A stretch of DNA of 64,000 bases from JACNJF01 sp050288105 (GTDB taxonomy: Bacteria > Pseudomonadota > Gammaproteobacteria > GCA-001735895): contig JBNKDE010000005.1 of assembly GCA_050288105.1 (NCBI GenBank), positions 124,001 through 188,000 on the forward strand, written 5' to 3'. Of this stretch, positions 8,668 to 17,645 are shown in pieces (positions within the stretch are counted from its first letter, which is position 1; every line of letters starts with the position of its first letter). A program made the translations under genes and the position numbers. Under the pieces are notes generated by a model. It did no database searches. It had not been told where the DNA came from and was given only the letters and a program-made list of their open reading frames with translations.

Positions 8668-10275
8668 ATGAATCATATCATCGACTATCTTGCCTCAATC
8701 GGAATAAAAAATCCTAAGCAAGTCATCTATAACCCTTCATATGACCTGTTGTACGAAGAAGAATGTAGCGACGAGCTGGATGGTTATGAGCAGGGGCATG
8801 TGACCAATCTGGGAGCAGTTAATGTGTATACCGGCATCTATACCGGTCGTTCTCCCAAGGATAAGTATATCGTTAAAGATGATACGACCCAGGATACCCT
8901 GTGGTGGACGGGTAATGGACACGTTAATGATAATAAACCGATTACTCAGGAAGTATGGAATGACCTGAAGGAAGTCGTCACAGATCACCTGTCCGGGCAG
9001 AAGTTGTTCGTTGTTGATGGTTTTTGTGGTGCTAATAAGGATAGCTGCCTGCGCGTTCGATTTGTTATGGAAGTCGCCTGGCAGGCGCATTTCGTGAAGA
9101 ATATGTTTATCCGTCCTACGGAAGAAGAACTGAAAGATTTCGAACCGGATTTTGTCGTTATCAATGGTTCTAAAACCTCTAACCCTGACTGGAAGCGTCA
9201 CGGCAAGAACTCTGAAACCTTTGTTGCCTTTAATCTGACCGAGAATATGCAATTGATCGGTGGCACCTGGTATGGCGGTGAAATGAAAAAAGGCCTGTTC
9301 TCAGTGATGAACTATCTCCTGCCATTGCGTGGTATTGCTTCCATGCATTGCTCGGCCAATATGGGTGAAAAGGATGATGTCGCCATTTTCTTTGGGTTGT
9401 CGGGTACTGGTAAAACGACCCTGTCTGCAGATCCCAAGCGTCGTCTGATTGGTGACGATGAACATGGCTGGGATGATGATGGTGTGTTTAATTTTGAAGG
9501 TGGCTGTTATGCCAAGGTGATCGATCTTGATCCCGTGCAGGAGCCCGATATCTTCAAGGCGATCCGGCGCGATGCATTGCTGGAGAACGTGACCATCGAC
9601 GGTGATAATGTGGTCGATTTTTCAGACCGCTCCTGTACTGAGAATACACGGGTTTCTTACCCCATTGAACACATCGAGAATATCGTAAAGCCGGTCTCTA
9701 AGGGTGGACATGCGCAAAAGGTGATTTTCCTGACGGCCGATGCCTTTGGGGTATTTCCTCCGGTTTCTCGCTTGACCAGCGATCAGGCGGAATATCATTT
9801 TCTATCCGGTTTTACCGCAAAACTGGCGGGAACCGAGCGCGGTATTACCGAACCCACGCCGACCTTTTCTTCCTGCTTTGGCGCAGCGTTCCTGATGCTG
9901 CATCCTACCCAGTATGCGGAAGTACTCGCGAAACGCATGCAGGCTGCAGGCGCGCGCGCTTATCTGGTAAATACGGGCTGGAATGGTACCGGCAAACGTA
10001 TCTCCCTGAAGGATACCCGTGCCATTATTGATTCAATTCTCGAAGGCAGCATTGATGCTGCACCATCGATTAATATCCCGGTGTTTAACCTGGATGTGCC
10101 TGCCGAACTGCCGGGTGTCGATAGCAATATTCTTGATCCGCGCAATACCTATGCCGACAAGGCAGAATGGGATCGTAAAGCTAAAGAGCTGGCCGAGTTA
10201 TTTATGCGTAATTTCGACCGCTTTACCGATACCCCTGCTGGCGCAAAGCTGGTCCAGGCCGGACCTGTTTTATAG
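8668..10275 (+). CDS. pckA: Phosphoenolpyruvate carboxykinase (ATP)
   Basis: This 535-residue cytoplasmic enzyme converts oxaloacetate and ATP to phosphoenolpyruvate, ADP and CO2, the first step of gluconeogenesis. The ATP-type kinase motif GLSGTGKTT is at 243-251, the metal-binding segment GDDEHGWDDDG at about 262-272, and the substrate-binding RSPKDKY is near residue 61. The length matches ATP-dependent enzymes (about 540) rather than the GTP form. The upstream sequence shows no strong ribosome-binding site. The gene stands alone and is closed by a strong terminator at 10298-10326. Together with the PDH operon it places a pyruvate/PEP control point in this region. Confidence 0.98.
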   Translation: MNHIIDYLASIGIKNPKQVIYNPSYDLLYEEECSDELDGYEQGHVTNLGAVNVYTGIYTGRSPKDKYIVKDDTTQDTLWWTGNGHVNDNKPITQEVWNDLKEVVTDHLSGQKLFVVDGFCGANKDSCLRVRFVMEVAWQAHFVKNMFIRPTEEELKDFEPDFVVINGSKTSNPDWKRHGKNSETFVAFNLTENMQLIGGTWYGGEMKKGLFSVMNYLLPLRGIASMHCSANMGEKDDVAIFFGLSGTGKTTLSADPKRRLIGDDEHGWDDDGVFNFEGGCYAKVIDLDPVQEPDIFKAIRRDALLENVTIDGDNVVDFSDRSCTENTRVSYPIEHIENIVKPVSKGGHAQKVIFLTADAFGVFPPVSRLTSDQAEYHFLSGFTAKLAGTERGITEPTPTFSSCFGAAFLMLHPTQYAEVLAKRMQAAGARAYLVNTGWNGTGKRISLKDTRAIIDSILEGSIDAAPSINIPVFNLDVPAELPGVDSNILDPRNTYADKAEWDRKAKELAELFMRNFDRFTDTPAGAKLVQAGPVL

Positions 10276-10297
10276 CGTTGAATTAACGCAAATCCTG

Positions 10298-10326
10298 AAA
10301 GCCCCGCAAGCCGGGGCTTTTTTTAT
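10298..10326 (+). terminator. Intrinsic terminator of pckA
   Basis: AGCCCCG and CGGGGCT form a GC-rich stem around a short CAAGC loop, followed by seven T. It starts about 20 bases after the pckA stop. Confidence 0.92.
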
Positions 10327-10504
10327 ATAAATAAATTTCAGTCTAAGGCTGTGGTACGGAGTCTGCAGTCAGAAAACTGATTTTATTCCAGCTTTTATTG
10401 CCACTTAAGTGATTATGCTTCCTATTTTTAGTTTGTTTCTCCGTTGATTGGCCCGTTCGCCAAACATAAAATTTTCTAATCGTTATAAACTTTGTTAATT
10501 CATG

Positions 10505-10513
10505 TGCTATAAA
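10505..10513 (+). promoter_or_regulatory. Possible extended -10 promoter for the chemoreceptor gene
   Basis: In the 307 bp between pckA and the chemoreceptor gene, TGCTATAAA reads as an extended -10 box about 75 bases upstream of the start codon. No convincing -35 is seen. The rest of the gap is AT-rich and holds only the pckA terminator. Confidence 0.35.
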
Positions 10514-10582
10514 AAATCGAAATTATAAAAAAAATACCAATTAATCAGGAGTCTAGAAATATCAATGGACTTTGGAGTGGAT

Positions 10583-12658
10583 ATGCAAAAATTGCTTTCT
10601 CGTTTTACTGTAAGGCTTAAGATCATTTTGGGCTTTGTACTGGTGATGCTCACGCTGGCTGTGGTGGGTGTACTGGTTGTGATTAACAATAACGCACTAT
10701 CGCGTGCGGTGAGCTCGGTCTTTACTGATGATCTTCCCTTTGAAAAGAAGATTGAGCAGACTCGCCTAAAACTGGATGAGTCGGTTGCATCGGTTAGCTT
10801 TTATCTCCTTACTCAGGAGGATATGCACTGGCAGGAATTTCAGAAATCAGCTGAAGAAACCGTAAACCTGGTCATGGCCCTGGAAAAGGAATCGTTTTTT
10901 ACCAGCGATGAAACAGCACTGGATCAACTCAAAACCATACAGGTAATTCTCAATAGTTATATCAGGCTATCGCCTGAAATCAGGAAAATGGCGACAGATC
11001 AAACCTATAACCTGCCAGCCCTGAAGATTTCCACCGCTGTGCTTGGGCCGCTCTCCAATGAGGTTTTCACCCAGATGGCGCTGATGCAGGCTTCGGAAGA
11101 GAATGAAGAACTCACCCAGCAACGCTGGATCATTCGCAAACTGATCTATGAGTTAAAGGATAAATGGCTGAACCTGACCAACGAGCTGCGCCTGTTCCTG
11201 GCGTTTCGCTTCCCGGTGGCACTGGAACAGATACAGACTTATCAAAATGAAATCGAATCCAGCCTGCAACAACTGGAACAGCTGCGTGATAAGGAAATGC
11301 TCACACTGGACGAAGAAGAAAGCCTGGAGATCATCAAGCAACGTACCAATGATTATATGAACTCGATGGCTAACGCACTTGCAGTGCACAGAGGGGAAGA
11401 ATGGCGCAAGGATACCTATTTTTTTCGTACCCGAGTATTACCTCTGGTGCACGGTATTGACTCCATGCTGAATGAGCTGATTCAGAAGAATGCCGAGATC
11501 TTAAATCATAAAACCCAGACTATGCTGAGCGATCTGGAAACCTCATCACGCGATGTGCTGACGATCATTATCTGCGGTCTGATTCTGGGATTGCTGGTAG
11601 CTGCCGTCGTCACCCATCATATCCTGTCGCGGTTAAACCAGACCGTAGAAGCCATGTTTGATATTTCAGACGGTGACGGGAATCTGAATACCCGGTTAAA
11701 TGAACTGGGGCATGACGAACTGTCGTTACTGGCAAGATCGTTTAATCGATTTGTTGACAAAATTTCCGGCATTGTGAATCAGGTGGTCCAGTCTTCATCA
11801 ACCTTATCGACCGAAGCAAAACGCATGCTGGAAGTGGTAGAGCAAACCGAGAAAGGGGTCGCCAGCCAGCGCAATGAAATTGATTCCATCTCTAGCGCAA
11901 TCAGCGATATGAATAACAAGGTTGAGGAGATTGCGAACAATAGTAGCGAAGCGGCCGTATCCGCACATAATGCGGCAGATCAGGCGCGTGAGGGACAGAA
12001 AGTGGTTGAGAAATCCGCAGTGGCAATCAATACCCTTGCGACAGAGGTTGAGAGTGCGGTAACTGCCATCGGTCAGGTTGAAAAAGAAAGTGAAGACATC
12101 TCTATGGTGGTTTCAGTGATTCGTGAAATTTCTGACCAGACCAACTTACTGGCGCTAAATGCAGCGATAGAAGCCGCACGTGCAGGGGAGCATGGTCGCG
12201 GATTTGCGGTGGTCGCGGATGAGGTCAGAAACCTGTCAGCCAAGATACAGGGGCAGACCAACGAAATTATCCAGCGCATAGAAACTCTGCAACAGGCATC
12301 ACGCGGTGCAGCGGCGGTGATGCAGAGCGGGTATCGCACGGCTCAGGATAGTGTCACTTTATCTACCGAAGCCGGTGATGCACTGAACCTGATTACAGAG
12401 CGGGTGGAATCGATATCCAGAACCAGCTCCAATATCGCACAGGCGACTGAGTATCAAAGCCAGGTGGCGGCGACTACTGCAGACAATATCGCCAAACTCA
12501 CTTCGATTGCAGAAGCGACCTCCAAGGGTGCGGCTTTAACCATACACTCGGCGAATGAGTTTCGTACCCACTCTGCTCATCTGCAGCAACTGGTGCAGCA
12601 GTTCAGGCTGAGCGAGGAGGGTCCTGCAACAGCCGAGCAGCCTGAGCAGACAGCCTGA
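10583..12658 (+). CDS. Methyl-accepting chemotaxis protein
   Basis: This 691-residue membrane chemoreceptor has a first transmembrane helix near residues 12-34, a long helical periplasmic sensor of about 300 residues, a second transmembrane helix near 328-348 (ILGLLVAAVVTHHIL), a HAMP domain, and a cytoplasmic signalling hairpin. The kinase-contact tip is recognisable (QTNLLALNAAIEAARAGE, then GFAVVADEVRNLS). The sensor is predicted all-helical; its ligand cannot be told. There is no C-terminal NWETF-like CheR-tethering peptide. I chose the ATG at 10583 because GGAG lies 6 bases before it; an ATG at 10565 is in frame. No other che genes are nearby. Confidence 0.95.
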   Translation: MQKLLSRFTVRLKIILGFVLVMLTLAVVGVLVVINNNALSRAVSSVFTDDLPFEKKIEQTRLKLDESVASVSFYLLTQEDMHWQEFQKSAEETVNLVMALEKESFFTSDETALDQLKTIQVILNSYIRLSPEIRKMATDQTYNLPALKISTAVLGPLSNEVFTQMALMQASEENEELTQQRWIIRKLIYELKDKWLNLTNELRLFLAFRFPVALEQIQTYQNEIESSLQQLEQLRDKEMLTLDEEESLEIIKQRTNDYMNSMANALAVHRGEEWRKDTYFFRTRVLPLVHGIDSMLNELIQKNAEILNHKTQTMLSDLETSSRDVLTIIICGLILGLLVAAVVTHHILSRLNQTVEAMFDISDGDGNLNTRLNELGHDELSLLARSFNRFVDKISGIVNQVVQSSSTLSTEAKRMLEVVEQTEKGVASQRNEIDSISSAISDMNNKVEEIANNSSEAAVSAHNAADQAREGQKVVEKSAVAINTLATEVESAVTAIGQVEKESEDISMVVSVIREISDQTNLLALNAAIEAARAGEHGRGFAVVADEVRNLSAKIQGQTNEIIQRIETLQQASRGAAAVMQSGYRTAQDSVTLSTEAGDALNLITERVESISRTSSNIAQATEYQSQVAATTADNIAKLTSIAEATSKGAALTIHSANEFRTHSAHLQQLVQQFRLSEEGPATAEQPEQTA

Positions 12659-12670
12659 CTGCGAGTGGAC

Positions 12671-12735
12671 ATTCAGGCTAGCCTGAAGGTTTGATAGCCG
12701 AAAAAGCCCTGAACACTGATCAGGGCTTTTTTTTT
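12671..12735 (+). terminator. Palindrome plus intrinsic terminator after the chemoreceptor gene
   Basis: A perfect 16 bp palindrome TTCAGGCTAGCCTGAA (12671-12686) is followed by a hairpin in which AAGCCCTGA pairs with TCAGGGCTT and runs into nine T (ending at 12735). The second hairpin is a classical intrinsic terminator. Confidence 0.9.
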
Positions 12736-12784
12736 ATTCCTTATATGAGATGATCATTGCCTGGTTCAATTCAGTGGTGGCGTA

Positions 12785-13399
12785 ATGTATATACCGGAAC
12801 ACTTTAGTGAAAATAATCCGGACGAAATTTTCAGTTTTATACAGGCTAATGCTTTCGGGCAGTTAACTTCTATGGTTGCGGGACGCTTGTTCTGTTCACA
12901 TATTCCATTGTTACCTGCGGATGATCGCGCTTCGATGCTGGGACATCTGGCAAAGGCCAATCCACAATGGCGCGAGCTGGAAGGGCAGGAGGTGCTGGTT
13001 ACCTTTCAGGGACCCCATGACTATGTTTCACCTTCCTGGTATAGCGGGCCTGGCGTGCCTACCTGGAATTATCAGGCTGTGCATGTGTATGGTCGTTGCC
13101 ATTTAATCCAGCAGGAGGATGCTCTGGCACAAATCGTGGACGAGTTGAGCGCGGTGTATGAGGCTAATTTTCAGCAACCCTGGCAGCCACAGTACGCAGC
13201 AGCCATGTTGAAGGCGATTGTCGGCTTTCGACTTGAGATCAGCGAAATTCAGTGTAAGTATAAGATCAGTCAGAACCGCAGCCTGTCGGACCAGCAAAAC
13301 GTGGCAGAGCAATTCCAGCAATCTGGTCAGGCATCCCTGTCCCGAGCAATGCAATATTCAATTCAACAGCAGAAATCTAAACAAGAGGAGAACACATGA
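12785..13399 (+). CDS. PaiB-family FMN-binding protein
   Basis: The 204-residue product has the N-terminal MYIPEHF segment and the VSPSWY(...)VPTWNY motifs of the PaiB family, small split-barrel flavin-binding proteins first described as negative regulators of sporulation and protease genes in Bacillus. Its function in proteobacteria is not well established; a flavin-dependent redox or regulatory role is an inference. GGTGG precedes the ATG. The next gene, an NfsA-like flavin reductase, overlaps its stop by four bases (ATGA), so the two are translationally coupled, which supports a shared flavin-related role. Confidence 0.85.
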   Translation: MYIPEHFSENNPDEIFSFIQANAFGQLTSMVAGRLFCSHIPLLPADDRASMLGHLAKANPQWRELEGQEVLVTFQGPHDYVSPSWYSGPGVPTWNYQAVHVYGRCHLIQQEDALAQIVDELSAVYEANFQQPWQPQYAAAMLKAIVGFRLEISEIQCKYKISQNRSLSDQQNVAEQFQQSGQASLSRAMQYSIQQQKSKQEENT

Positions 13400-14133
13400 A
13401 CCCAGTTATGCAGGCCATGCTTGAGCATGCTTCCGTACGTAGCTATCAGGACAAAGCCATTGATACCGAGCTATTACAGCAAATCATACAATGTGGTCAG
13501 GCTGCCGCTTCTTCGTCGTTTATTCAGTCGTACTCGGTGGTTCGTGTGCAGGATGCACACAATAGAAAGTTGATCGCTGAAGCAGCGGGTAACCAGCAAT
13601 GGGTTATAGATGCTCCTGAATTTCTGGTTTTCTGCGCGGATATGCAGCGTATTCAATATGCCTGCGATAAACACGAGATGGGTAGTCTACCCGGACAGGC
13701 TGAGCATTTTATCTCATCTACCGTGGATGTAGCACTGATGGCGCAGAATGTTTTACTGGCTGCTGAGTCTGCTGGTCTGGGCGGCGTATTCATCGGCGGT
13801 ATCCGAAACAATCCTCAGGTCATCTGTGACTGTCTGCAGTTACCGGCGCTGGTTTATCCGGTATTTGGCATGTGCCTTGGCTGGCCTGTTAGCAAAATGG
13901 CCGTGAAGCCGCGTATGCCACTGGCCGATATCCTGCATCAGGATCATTACGATGCTGATAAAATCGCTCAGCAAGTGGATCAGTACGATCAGCAGATGGA
14001 AAGCTATTATGCGAAGCGTAGTGATAATGTAAAAACCTCCAACTGGTCACAACAGACTTCGCAGGCCATTATGGGTAAAAAACGTGAGCACATGCTGGAG
14101 TTTTTACGTAGTAGAGGGTTTATTAAATGCTGA
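13396..14133 (+). CDS. NfsA-like NADPH-dependent FMN nitroreductase/flavin reductase
   Basis: The 245-residue protein matches the NfsA/FRP group of oxygen-insensitive nitroreductases. It has the N-terminal HASVRSYQDKAI segment, GQAAASSSFIQSYSVVRV for FMN contact, the GGVFIGGIRNN segment, and the FGMCLGWP motif. These homodimeric FMN enzymes reduce nitroaromatics, quinones or flavins with NADPH. The start overlaps the end of the PaiB-like gene, and GAGGAG lies inside that gene just ahead. The natural substrate is not evident. The symbol is left blank because orthology to nfsA proper cannot be separated from related flavin reductases by eye. Confidence 0.88.
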   Translation: MNPVMQAMLEHASVRSYQDKAIDTELLQQIIQCGQAAASSSFIQSYSVVRVQDAHNRKLIAEAAGNQQWVIDAPEFLVFCADMQRIQYACDKHEMGSLPGQAEHFISSTVDVALMAQNVLLAAESAGLGGVFIGGIRNNPQVICDCLQLPALVYPVFGMCLGWPVSKMAVKPRMPLADILHQDHYDADKIAQQVDQYDQQMESYYAKRSDNVKTSNWSQQTSQAIMGKKREHMLEFLRSRGFIKC

Positions 14134-14176
14134 ACAGGCTATCTGCATGAGAATCATCGAGGAGCAGGGCGCGTAA

Positions 14177-15100
14177 ATGTTTTCAATCTCGCAACTGGCA
14201 CGTCAAAGTGAGCTACGCACGGATACGCAAAAGATCCATGCGTTCTGGCAGGGTGAAAATAGTCTGACACTGCTGTGGCAGGATGGTCACTTTCTGGTGC
14301 AGGATGGCCAGCCACGCTATTTTAGCTATCGGCAATTGCAGCCTGTTAGCGCAGGGCTGGATGAACCGGTTTATCTCGGGCATTTTGAGGGCAAGGCGTA
14401 TTTTGCATGCCGCATCAAACAGGCGGGGGTAGATTTCGTCGAATCAGAAATGATGTCATTGCGTCAGGCCAGCCTGGTGGCATCAGAGCTGGATATGGAG
14501 ATTATGTTCTATGCGCAGGGCTTGCTTAACTGGTTGCGTAACCACGCTTTCTGTTCGCGCTGTGGTCATGACACTGAGGTTATTGAGGCTGGGCATGGGC
14601 GTCGTTGCATCAATGTACAATGCGCGAAAACCGCCTATCCCAAGATCGATCCGGCGGTTATCTTCTCCATAGTTAATGATTCGGGGCCAGAGTCAAAGAT
14701 CCTATTAGGCAGGAAGTCTATCTGGGATGAGAATCGGTATTCGGTGATTGCGGGCTTCGTGGAACCTGGAGAAATGCTGGAGGATGCTGTCAGGCGCGAA
14801 GCCTACGAAGAAACCGGTGTAAAAGTGTATAGCGTGAAATACATGGGCTCACAGCCCTGGCCATTTCCTGATGCGCTGATGCTTGGCTTCTGTGCACTTA
14901 CCAGAGATCATGAAATTACACTGGTAGACCAGGAGCTGGAACATGCCGCCTGGTTTTCTGCGAGCGAAATGGAAACAGCGCTCAGGCAGGGTAATCTTAA
15001 AATGCCTTTTGAAATTTCCATAGCCTGGTGCCTGATTGATCACTGGTTCCAGGTGCAAAAGGGGTATTCGGTCAAGTCGATATCTAAGCAGGGAAATTGA
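14177..15100 (+). CDS. nudC: NADH pyrophosphatase / NAD-capped RNA decapping Nudix hydrolase
   Basis: The 307-residue protein cleaves NADH to NMNH and AMP and, in E. coli, removes NAD caps from RNA. A zinc ribbon is formed by C126, C129, C144 and C149. The Nudix box follows from G193: GFVEPGE, then REAYEETG (E208, E211 and E212 are the metal-binding acids). The family signature SQPWPFP comes after it. E. coli NudC is 257 residues; the longer N-terminal domain seen here is common in other proteobacteria. AGGAGC lies about 12 bases upstream. It follows the nitroreductase gene by 43 bases and may be co-transcribed. Confidence 0.95.
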   Translation: MFSISQLARQSELRTDTQKIHAFWQGENSLTLLWQDGHFLVQDGQPRYFSYRQLQPVSAGLDEPVYLGHFEGKAYFACRIKQAGVDFVESEMMSLRQASLVASELDMEIMFYAQGLLNWLRNHAFCSRCGHDTEVIEAGHGRRCINVQCAKTAYPKIDPAVIFSIVNDSGPESKILLGRKSIWDENRYSVIAGFVEPGEMLEDAVRREAYEETGVKVYSVKYMGSQPWPFPDALMLGFCALTRDHEITLVDQELEHAAWFSASEMETALRQGNLKMPFEISIAWCLIDHWFQVQKGYSVKSISKQGN

Positions 15101-15161
15101 TAAAATCTACAGGTTAATACCTGATTTTATGAGTCAATATAAGTGTTAATAGGGAGCGGTT

Positions 15162-15662
15162 GTGCAGATAATAAGCTACACAAAAAACTATCAACAGGGT
15201 GTGCTAGATCTCATTCTCAATATCCAGCGCAATGAATTTACTATAGATATCACAGCTGAAGACCAGCCTGATTTACAGCAAATCGAAAAGTTTTATCAAC
15301 GCTGTCATGGAAATTTCTGGGTGGCTTTAAATGATGATGAAGTCATTGGGACTGTCGCTTTGCTCGATATTGGGGACAAAGCTATGGCGTTACGTAAGAT
15401 GTTTGTTGCTGCCGCTTACCGTGGCAAACAATATAGTATCGCGCAAGCCCTGCTTCAGGTGGCGGTTAACTGGGCTATAGAGCTGGGTATGCGAGATATT
15501 TTCCTGGGCACAACGGAACAGTTCCTGGCTGCGCATCGTTTTTACAAAAAGAATAATTTTAAGGAAATTACTCCAGAAGCGTTGCCTGACAGCTTTCCAC
15601 GCATGAAGGTGGATAGTCGATTTTTCCAGTTGAGCCTTGTCTCTGATTCCTCTTTAACCTGA
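15162..15662 (+). CDS. GNAT-family N-acetyltransferase
   Basis: This 166-residue protein starts at GTG with AGGGAG ahead. It shows the GNAT core: an acceptor-side N-terminal part, the GTVALLDIGDKAMALRKMFVAAAYRGK segment with the acetyl-CoA loop, then the HRFYKKNNFKEI motif B. It resembles small acetyltransferases near MarR-type regulators. The acyl acceptor cannot be predicted. It ends 27 bases before a truncated dehydrogenase gene and the adjacent mobile element. Confidence 0.88.
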   Translation: MQIISYTKNYQQGVLDLILNIQRNEFTIDITAEDQPDLQQIEKFYQRCHGNFWVALNDDEVIGTVALLDIGDKAMALRKMFVAAAYRGKQYSIAQALLQVAVNWAIELGMRDIFLGTTEQFLAAHRFYKKNNFKEITPEALPDSFPRMKVDSRFFQLSLVSDSSLT

Positions 15663-15689
15663 TAGAGTTCAATAAACTTAGGTGACGCA

Positions 15690-15740
15690 ATGCAGACAGG
15701 TATTGTAGGAATTGGCCTGATGGGGCAGGCTATCGTGTAG
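15690..15740 (+). pseudogene. 5' remnant of a 3-hydroxyisobutyrate dehydrogenase-like gene
   Basis: Only 16 codons remain, reading MQTGIVGIGLMGQAIV and then a stop. The GxGxMG pattern is the nucleotide-binding start of the beta-hydroxyacid dehydrogenase family (HIBADH, GarR). No continuation in any frame follows. The DNA after it is the palindrome and MITE-like element at 15781-16134. The simplest reading is that insertion and deletion removed the rest of the gene. A true micropeptide is unlikely but possible. Confidence 0.6.
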
Positions 15741-15780
15741 TGTTTTGCTACTTAGATCTATGTTGCACAATCCGTGGGCA

Positions 15781-15818
15781 GATCACAATTTGCTCTAATA
15801 TTAGAATATTCTGTGATC
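15781..15818. repeat. Inverted repeat beside the MITE-like element
   Basis: GATCACA (15781-15787) pairs with TGTGATC (15812-15818) around the perfect 12 bp palindrome TCTAATATTAGA (15794-15805). It abuts the left end of the MITE-like element. Confidence 0.6.
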
Positions 15819-16134
15819 CGACCCGAATGGTGCTTACTTAAGAGCAAAATGTCATCGCGACGACTGTAGGGATGCAGGAGGTACGAGACCATGGATGGTC
15901 GAAGGTAGAACAATGCAGGAGCTATTGTCGTGAATGTGTCTGGAACGTTCATCGAGCGTCAGCGCGGCAGGAGTGGCACAAGGATGTACCTTTTACGGAC
16001 CTAAGGATGGAATCTCTAACCTTGTCGAAGCCTCACTGACGAAGAGATTAGCTCCCTTGCTTCCGTGTACGCTACTTCCCTGTAGCACTCCTGCCGCGTA
16101 TCAGCCTTAAGTAAGTGCCATTCAGATCCGACCC
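15815..16134. mobile_element. MITE-like non-coding element with terminal inverted repeats
   Basis: An 18 bp left end (15825-15842, GAATGG..CTTACTTAAG) matches the reverse complement of the right end (16106-16123) at 16 of 18 positions. The identical 10-mer GATCCGACCC lies directly outside each end (15815-15824 and 16125-16134), either a target duplication or part of the element. Inside, a 12-base arm (15964-15975) pairs perfectly with 16086-16097. The ~300 bp between carries no plausible gene. It sits directly downstream of a truncated gene. The parent transposase is not in the window. Confidence 0.65.
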
Positions 16135-16266
16135 CGATTTTTCGCACCGCTGTGATAATTGTGCATACTATGACCGGGGGAAGATTTCGGTTCAGTAGAG
16201 CTTTAAATTCAAGATCCTTGGGCTATCATCTAAATAGCGGAAACCTCAGATGCTAGAGAAAATGAT

Positions 16267-17310
16267 ATGTCATATATTCTTCGATTAACCGTCGTCCTGC
16301 TTACCTTTCTCGTCATTTCAAACACCCACGCGGCCGAAGTGATTTTACGGCTTCATCAAATGTTACCCGCGCAAGCGCTCATTCCCACCAGGGTGCTGGC
16401 CCCATGGGCCGAACGGATAGAAGCTGAGTCGGATGGAAGAATAAAAGTGAATCTATATCATTCGATGGAACTGGGTGGTAAACCGGCAGATCTGATCGAC
16501 CAGACCAGCGAGGGCATAGTCGATATTACCCATACCTTGCTCAGCTACAGCCGTGAGCGCTTTCCCAAGGCCGAAGTCTTTGAGCTACCATTCATGGTGA
16601 CCAACGCGACCGCTACTTCAATGGCGTTTCAGGAATATTATGAAACCTATATGCGCGACGATGATTCGTTTAAGGGGCTGCACGTACTGGCGGTGCATAC
16701 ACATGGCCCGGGTGTGCTGAGTACGAAGGAGAAGAAGGTCCACAAGCTTGAAGACCTCAGGCGGCTTAGGATCCGCGGACCTTCACGGGTGGTCAATGGG
16801 GTGTTTATGTCATTCGGCGCGAGGCCGGTGCAAAGCCCGTTGACCGAGATTCCCAGGGCGATACGCGAAGGCAGCATCGATGGCACGGTATTGCCTTTCG
16901 AGGTCTTTCCCGTGCTTAAAATCGAACAGAGCTTGTCGTACCATACTGAATTTTATGGAGACTATGGTCTGTACACTTCGACCTTCGTATTTGCGATGAA
17001 TGAAAGGCGCTATCAGGCCTTGCCCGCGGATTTGCAGCGCATTATCGACAGAAATTCCGGTATTGACCTGGCGAGAGAATTCGGCCAGGCAGCAGACTGG
17101 GGTGACAAGGTGGGCCGCGACCTGGCGCTTAAGGATGGTCACGGAACGTTCATGCTCTCTGAAGCAGAGACCATGCAGGCAACACAGGCCTCTGATCAGG
17201 TCATTGAAGAATGGTATGCGGATATGGAGCGCCGCAGCCTTGACGGTAAGGGCTTGCACAGGGCAGCGAAAAAGCTGCTCGAGAGCTATTCCCGGGCGAA
17301 TCCCCAGTAA
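16267..17310 (+). CDS. TRAP transporter solute-binding protein, DctP family
   Basis: The 347-residue protein begins with a signal peptide (hydrophobic residues about 6-18, cleavage near THA-AEV) and continues as a DctP-type periplasmic receptor. Recognisable parts are the start-strand VILRLHQMLP, the RIRGPSRVVNGVFMSFGARPVQSP segment with the family's substrate-carboxylate arginine region, and YTSTFVFAMNE. TRAP receptors deliver organic acids to DctQM membrane subunits. No dctQ or dctM gene is visible on either side, so it is an orphan receptor here. The ATG at 16267 is preceded by GAGAAAATGAT. It is the last chromosomal-type gene before the cassette array. Confidence 0.9.
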   Translation: MSYILRLTVVLLTFLVISNTHAAEVILRLHQMLPAQALIPTRVLAPWAERIEAESDGRIKVNLYHSMELGGKPADLIDQTSEGIVDITHTLLSYSRERFPKAEVFELPFMVTNATATSMAFQEYYETYMRDDDSFKGLHVLAVHTHGPGVLSTKEKKVHKLEDLRRLRIRGPSRVVNGVFMSFGARPVQSPLTEIPRAIREGSIDGTVLPFEVFPVLKIEQSLSYHTEFYGDYGLYTSTFVFAMNERRYQALPADLQRIIDRNSGIDLAREFGQAADWGDKVGRDLALKDGHGTFMLSEAETMQATQASDQVIEEWYADMERRSLDGKGLHRAAKKLLESYSRANPQ

Positions 17311-17579
17311 TACAGATCAACCAGGCCTGTTCATGGCTGCCAGGGATGGTCGATTAAAAATATTCCATTTTCTAAATTTAATCTCTGCTGCTTTTGATAA
17401 AGCGGTCATAGTCTTGTGTGATGCTATCGGCTAATGTGAGCATTTGCGGTCGTTCACATTCCCCAATACTTATACCACTTCAATACTTGACCTTGTCACG
17501 ATATATATTCAATGATAACGTGACAGAAAAATCATATCTTATTGAATAGAATGGAGTTCTCAGTGAAATTCAGAAAATC
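17311..17579 (+). promoter_or_regulatory. Left flank of the cassette array with a possible promoter/operator
   Basis: No gene is seen between the DctP gene and the first attC-like site. TTGACC (17487-17492) could be a -35 box, with AATGAT (17511-17516) as a weak -10 at 18 bases. The inverted repeat TGTCACG (17494-17500) / CGTGACA (17519-17525) straddles that -10. In an integron this is where attI, Pc and the divergent integrase gene would be expected, but no integrase frame is present on either strand. Confidence 0.35.
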
Positions 17580-17631
17580 ACTAAAACATGATAATGAGAC
17601 CCCACGGGTCTCGTTTATCATACTGTTATGC
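17580..17631 (+). other. attC-like recombination site 1 (short)
   Basis: ATGATAA.GAGACCC pairs with GGGTCTC..TTATCAT around a CAC loop, and the right end is GTTATGC, an R' core site. The left core (ACTAAAA) is a degenerate R''. It is nearly identical to site 3. It marks the left boundary of the first cassette. Confidence 0.6.
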
Positions 17632-17645
17632 GTCAGAAATAGATC

